From the NCBI GenBank assembly GCA_964590945.1, contig CAZPXF010000011.1:1-34113 (forward strand): a stretch of DNA of 34,113 nucleotides, read 5' to 3'. This DNA comes from CAZPXF01 sp964590945 (lineage in GTDB: Bacteria; Bacillota; Clostridia; Lachnospirales; Lachnospiraceae). The translations under genes and the position numbers were made by a program. Position 1 is the stretch's first letter. The number at the start of each line of letters is the position of its first letter. The notes under the pieces were generated by a model, which made no database searches, was not told the DNA's origin, and worked only from the letters and a program-made list of their open reading frames with translations. This document shows positions 31,384 to 34,113 of this stretch, one piece after another.

Positions 31384-33213
31384 TTATTTTTTAAAGGCTG
31401 CGCGCTTCCGCAATTTCGGATCTAATATTTTCTTTCGGATGCGCAGGTTTTTCGGGGTTACCTCCAGCAGTTCGTCCGTGTCAATGAAGTCAAGGCACTG
31501 TTCCAGACTCAGGATCCTCGGAGGCGTAAGCCGGAGCGCTTCGTCGGCTCCGGAGGAACGTGTGTTGGTCAGATGCTTCGTCTTGCAGACATTCAGTTCA
31601 ATATCGTCGGGTTTGCCGTTTTGGCCAACGACCATTCCGGAGTAAACCTTTTCGCCGGGACCGACGAATAGCTCGCCGCGCTCCTGCGCGCTGTACAGTC
31701 CGTAGGTAACGGTCTCGCCGGCTTCAAATGCTATGAGCGATCCCTGTTGTCTGTACTGGATATCTCCTTTATACGGCTCATATCCATCGAAAATCGTGTT
31801 CATGATGCCGTTGCCCTTTGTATCGGTGAGGAACTCTCCGCGGTAGCCGATCAGGCCGCGCGCCGGGATGGAGAATTCAAGGCGGGTATATCCGCCGCTT
31901 ATCGTTCCCATGCTGCGCAGTTCGCCTTTTCGCTGGCTCAGCTTATCAATGACTGTTCCGGTGAAGTCATCCGGCACATCGACATAAGCCAGCTCCATCG
32001 GCTCAAGAAGCCTGCCTTTTGGATCTTTTTTATAGAGAACCTCAGCCTTGCTGACGGCAAATTCATAACCTTCGCGGCGCATATTTTCAATGAGGACGGA
32101 AAGGTGAAGTTCCCCGCGGCCGGATACTTTGAAGCTGTCCGTGTTGTCTGTCTCCTCCACACGCAGGCTGACGTCCGTGTTCAGCTCCCGGAAAAGGCGT
32201 TCGCGCAAATGGCGGGACGTCACGTATTTTCCTTCCTGTCCGGCAAATGGACTGTCGTTGACGATGAACTGCATGGCAAGCGTAGGCTCGGATATCTTCT
32301 GGAACGGGATCGGCATCGGATGATCCGGGGAACAGATCGTATCTCCGATGGAAATTGTCGGGATACCGGAGATGGCTACGATGGAACCGATCGTCGCCTC
32401 CCGGACCTCCACCTTGTCGAGACCATCGAATTCGTAAAGCTTGCTGATCCTGACCTTATGTTCCTTTCCGGTCTCGTGGGCGTTGACAAGAACAACCTCC
32501 TGATTCACAGAGATGGAACCGTTGTCCACTTTGCCGATACCGATACGGCCGACATATTCATTGTAATCGATCGTGCTGATCAGCATCTGCGTAGGAGCTT
32601 CCGGGTCGCCCTCCGGCGCCGGGATATAATCCAGGATCGTCTCAAAAAGAGGAACCATATTTTCCGGGGACTCATTGAGATCCAGAACGGCATGGCCGTT
32701 TTTGGCTGATGCATATACAAAGGGACAGTCGAGCTGCTCGTCGGAGGCGTCCAGATCCATGAAGAGTTCCAAAACCTCGTCGATCACTTCATCCGGACGG
32801 GCTTCCGGACGGTCGATCTTATTGATACATACAATGACCGGAAGCTTTAATTCGAGAGCTTTCATAAGGACGAATTTCGTCTGCGGCATAGCGCCCTCGA
32901 ATGCGTCAACAACAAGGATGACGCCGTCAACCATTTTAAGCACACGCTCTACCTCGCCGCCGAAATCGGCATGACCGGGAGTATCAACGATGTTGATCTT
33001 TGTATTTTTATAATAAACGGCAGTATTTTTTGAGAGGATCGTGATACCGCGTTCGCGTTCGATGTCATTGGAGTCCATGACACGTTCGGCAACCTCCTGA
33101 TTTTCACGGAATACGCCGCTTTGCTTTAAAAGTTCATCGACGAGCGTGGTTTTGCCGTGGTCTACATGAGCGATGATGGCAATATTTCTTACGTCTTCAC
33201 GTTTCATTTTCAT
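31384..33213 (-). CDS. typA: Ribosome-associated GTPase TypA/BipA
   Basis: A 609-residue translational GTPase of the EF-G family, involved in 50S assembly and stress or cold growth. G1 is HVDHGKTTL near residue 16, G2 ERERGITI, G3 DTPGHADFGGEVER, and G4 NKIDRPEARPDEV, the last a TypA marker. Domains II, III and V follow, and the TypA-specific C-terminal domain ends with LRIRKKILDPKLRKR. Length matches the family. GAAGGAT precedes the ATG (a second ATG is two codons later). Its own promoter lies about 55-80 nt upstream; hpf downstream has a separate promoter. Confidence 0.97.
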   Translation of the reverse strand: MKMKREDVRNIAIIAHVDHGKTTLVDELLKQSGVFRENQEVAERVMDSNDIERERGITILSKNTAVYYKNTKINIVDTPGHADFGGEVERVLKMVDGVILVVDAFEGAMPQTKFVLMKALELKLPVIVCINKIDRPEARPDEVIDEVLELFMDLDASDEQLDCPFVYASAKNGHAVLDLNESPENMVPLFETILDYIPAPEGDPEAPTQMLISTIDYNEYVGRIGIGKVDNGSISVNQEVVLVNAHETGKEHKVRISKLYEFDGLDKVEVREATIGSIVAISGIPTISIGDTICSPDHPMPIPFQKISEPTLAMQFIVNDSPFAGQEGKYVTSRHLRERLFRELNTDVSLRVEETDNTDSFKVSGRGELHLSVLIENMRREGYEFAVSKAEVLYKKDPKGRLLEPMELAYVDVPDDFTGTVIDKLSQRKGELRSMGTISGGYTRLEFSIPARGLIGYRGEFLTDTKGNGIMNTIFDGYEPYKGDIQYRQQGSLIAFEAGETVTYGLYSAQERGELFVGPGEKVYSGMVVGQNGKPDDIELNVCKTKHLTNTRSSGADEALRLTPPRILSLEQCLDFIDTDELLEVTPKNLRIRKKILDPKLRKRAAFKK

Positions 33214-33267
33214 AGGTCAAATATCCTTCTTTCCTATTAATAATCATTTACATACAACTTTTTCACA

Positions 33268-33296
33268 ATTATACAGTGTAACACATTTTCTGAAAA
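33268..33296 (-). promoter_or_regulatory. Promoter of typA
   Basis: On the minus strand TTTTCA (complement of 33291-33296), 17-nt spacer, TATAAT (complement of 33268-33273). The -35 is 4/6 to consensus. Confidence 0.6.
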
Positions 33297-33336
33297 ATAC
33301 AATTTTAAAGTTCTAAAAACAAAAAAAAGACATACA

Positions 33337-33342
33337 TATAAT
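33337..33342 (+). promoter_or_regulatory. -10 box for the SSB-like gene
   Basis: TATAAT at 33337-33342, 45 nt before the ATG. The -35 area is an A-rich tract (CTAAAAACAAAAAAAA) with no good hexamer, so the assignment is partial. Confidence 0.45.
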
Positions 33343-33386
33343 ACAGAGATAAAATACGAAGCAGGAGAAGGGAGCATACAGTATTC

Positions 33387-34016
33387 ATGGCAGATAAGAT
33401 TATTGAAAACAATCAGGTAACGATTACAGGAGAGGTGGCATCCGGTTTTGCCTTCAGTCATCAGGTTTTCGGCGAGAGCTTTTACATGGTGGACGTTCTG
33501 GTGAAGCGGTTGAGTAATTCAGAGGACAGGATTCCGCTTATGATTTCGGAAAGGCTCATAGATGTCACGCAGGATTACATTGGAGAGTACATACAGGTGA
33601 CCGGGCAGTTCCGGTCCTATAACCGTCATGAGGAACAGAAAAACCGGCTGATATTGTCGGTATTTGTGAGGGAAGTTGCTTTTGTGGAGGATGAGATCGA
33701 AGGGGCAAAGACAAACAGTATTCTTTTGGACGGATATATCTGCAAGCCGCCGATCTACCGGAAGACTCCGCTCGGAAGGGAGATTGCCGATCTTCTTCTG
33801 GCGGTCAACCGCCCGTATGGGAAATCCGACTATATCCCATGCATCTGTTGGGGGAGAAACGCAAGATATGCATCGGGCTTTGATGTTGGAACGCATATAC
33901 AGGTGCTTGGCAGGATCCAGAGCAGGGAGTATATCAAGAAACTCTCGGAGACTGAGACGGAGAAACGGGTGGCCTACGAGGTGTCCGTGAGCAAACTGGA
34001 ATACCAGGGATTGTAG
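33387..34016 (+). CDS. Two-OB-fold single-stranded DNA-binding protein
   Basis: A 209-residue protein with two OB-fold units. The first (~8-100) reads NNQVTITGEVASGFAFSHQVFGESFYMVDV ... YIQVTGQFRSYNR in separate blocks; the second (~110-209) has LLDGYICKPPIYRKTPLGREIADLLLAVNR, DYIPCICWGRNAR and HIQVLGRIQSREY, the familiar SSB core. The acidic C-terminal tip (DDDIPF-like) of standard SSB is missing; the end is SKLEYQGL. This suggests a paralogue specialised for replication restart or repair, not the main SSB. GAGAAGGGAG lies ~13 nt before the ATG. Confidence 0.82.
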   Translation: MADKIIENNQVTITGEVASGFAFSHQVFGESFYMVDVLVKRLSNSEDRIPLMISERLIDVTQDYIGEYIQVTGQFRSYNRHEEQKNRLILSVFVREVAFVEDEIEGAKTNSILLDGYICKPPIYRKTPLGREIADLLLAVNRPYGKSDYIPCICWGRNARYASGFDVGTHIQVLGRIQSREYIKKLSETETEKRVAYEVSVSKLEYQGL

Positions 34017-34038
34017 CAGGATTGCCGCAGAATTGTTG

Positions 34039-34086
34039 TCCTTAACATTTTCTGCATTCATATCCTTAACATTTTCTGCATTCATT
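34039..34086. repeat. Two tandem 24-bp direct repeats
   Basis: Unit TCCTTAACATTTTCTGCATT + CAT(A/T) occurs at 34039-34062 and 34063-34086, identical over the first 23 bases. The second copy overlaps the first two bases of a promoter -35 box. Confidence 0.95.
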
Positions 34087-34113
34087 GACAATATTTTTGA
34101 TTAATGGTATCAT
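34085..34113 (+). promoter_or_regulatory. Near-consensus promoter at the window edge
   Basis: TTGACA (34085-34090), 17-nt spacer, TATCAT (34108-34113). It points out of the window, so its gene is not visible. Confidence 0.7.

Noticed and set aside
31747..32709. 320-aa plus-strand ORF inside typA
   Set aside because: Antisense shadow of typA, without a ribosome site or known domain.
33519..34091. Minus-strand ORF whose start carries the repeated MNAENVKD
   Set aside because: It lies antisense to the SSB-like gene; the repeat is better explained as tandem DNA sites before a plus-strand promoter.
1..34113. CRISPR arrays, prophage, IS elements, integrase, tRNA or rRNA genes
   Set aside because: No repeat-spacer pattern, transposase, integrase, phage gene or cloverleaf was seen on either strand.

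Overview
The window looks like a chromosomal segment of a spore-forming, low-to-moderate GC Firmicute, most likely a Lachnospiraceae-type gut Clostridium. This rests on a spoIIAA-spoIIAB-sigF operon followed by spoVAA-spoVAB-spoVAC, CotF-like small proteins, a T-box leader before valS, a long-form hibernation factor, strong AGGAGG ribosome binding sites, and no phage, IS element, tRNA, rRNA or CRISPR that I could recognise. The genus is inference.

Layout. 1-3.8 kb (+): a large helical protein resembling the C-terminal part of SWIM zinc-finger proteins, a HAD phosphatase/mutase, a ZIP metal transporter and a frameshifted gene remnant. 3.8-4.3 kb (-): two CotF-like small proteins behind a promoter that fits the forespore sigma-G pattern. 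4.5-8.8 kb (-): an apparent operon of a short-chain dehydrogenase and two complete small/large pairs of aconitase-superfamily hydro-lyases whose iron-sulfur motifs differ from standard LeuC. A divergent promoter pair with interleaved -35/-10 elements separates it from yitT. 8.9-18.7 kb (+): YitT membrane protein, a MESH1-like HD hydrolase, T-box-valS, an LTA-synthase-like phosphotransferase, folC, a 45-aa ORF overlapping folC, and a membrane-anchored TPR protein. 18.8-22.2 kb (+): the sporulation block, with a second sigma-G-like promoter after sigF, a 53-aa single-pass membrane ORF, spoVAA/AB/AC, and no spoVAD or spoVAE. 22.2-26.4 kb (+): a MarR regulator with two half-size ABC exporters forming a heterodimer with one degenerate ATP site. 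26.5-30.3 kb (+): adenosine deaminase, MATE exporter, and an ArsB/NhaD-type permease with a structured leader. 30.7-33.2 kb (-): hpf and typA, each with its own promoter. 33.4-34.1 kb (+): a two-OB-fold SSB-like protein, then two 24-bp tandem repeats abutting a near-consensus promoter that fires out of the window.

Most genes are core functions in translation, cell envelope, sporulation and transport. The parts least explained by known biology are the SDR/double-isomerase operon, the shared sigma-G-like promoter architecture linking the CotF-like pair to the spoVA block, the small ORFs tucked into the folC and spoVA operons, and several structured or repeated intergenic elements.
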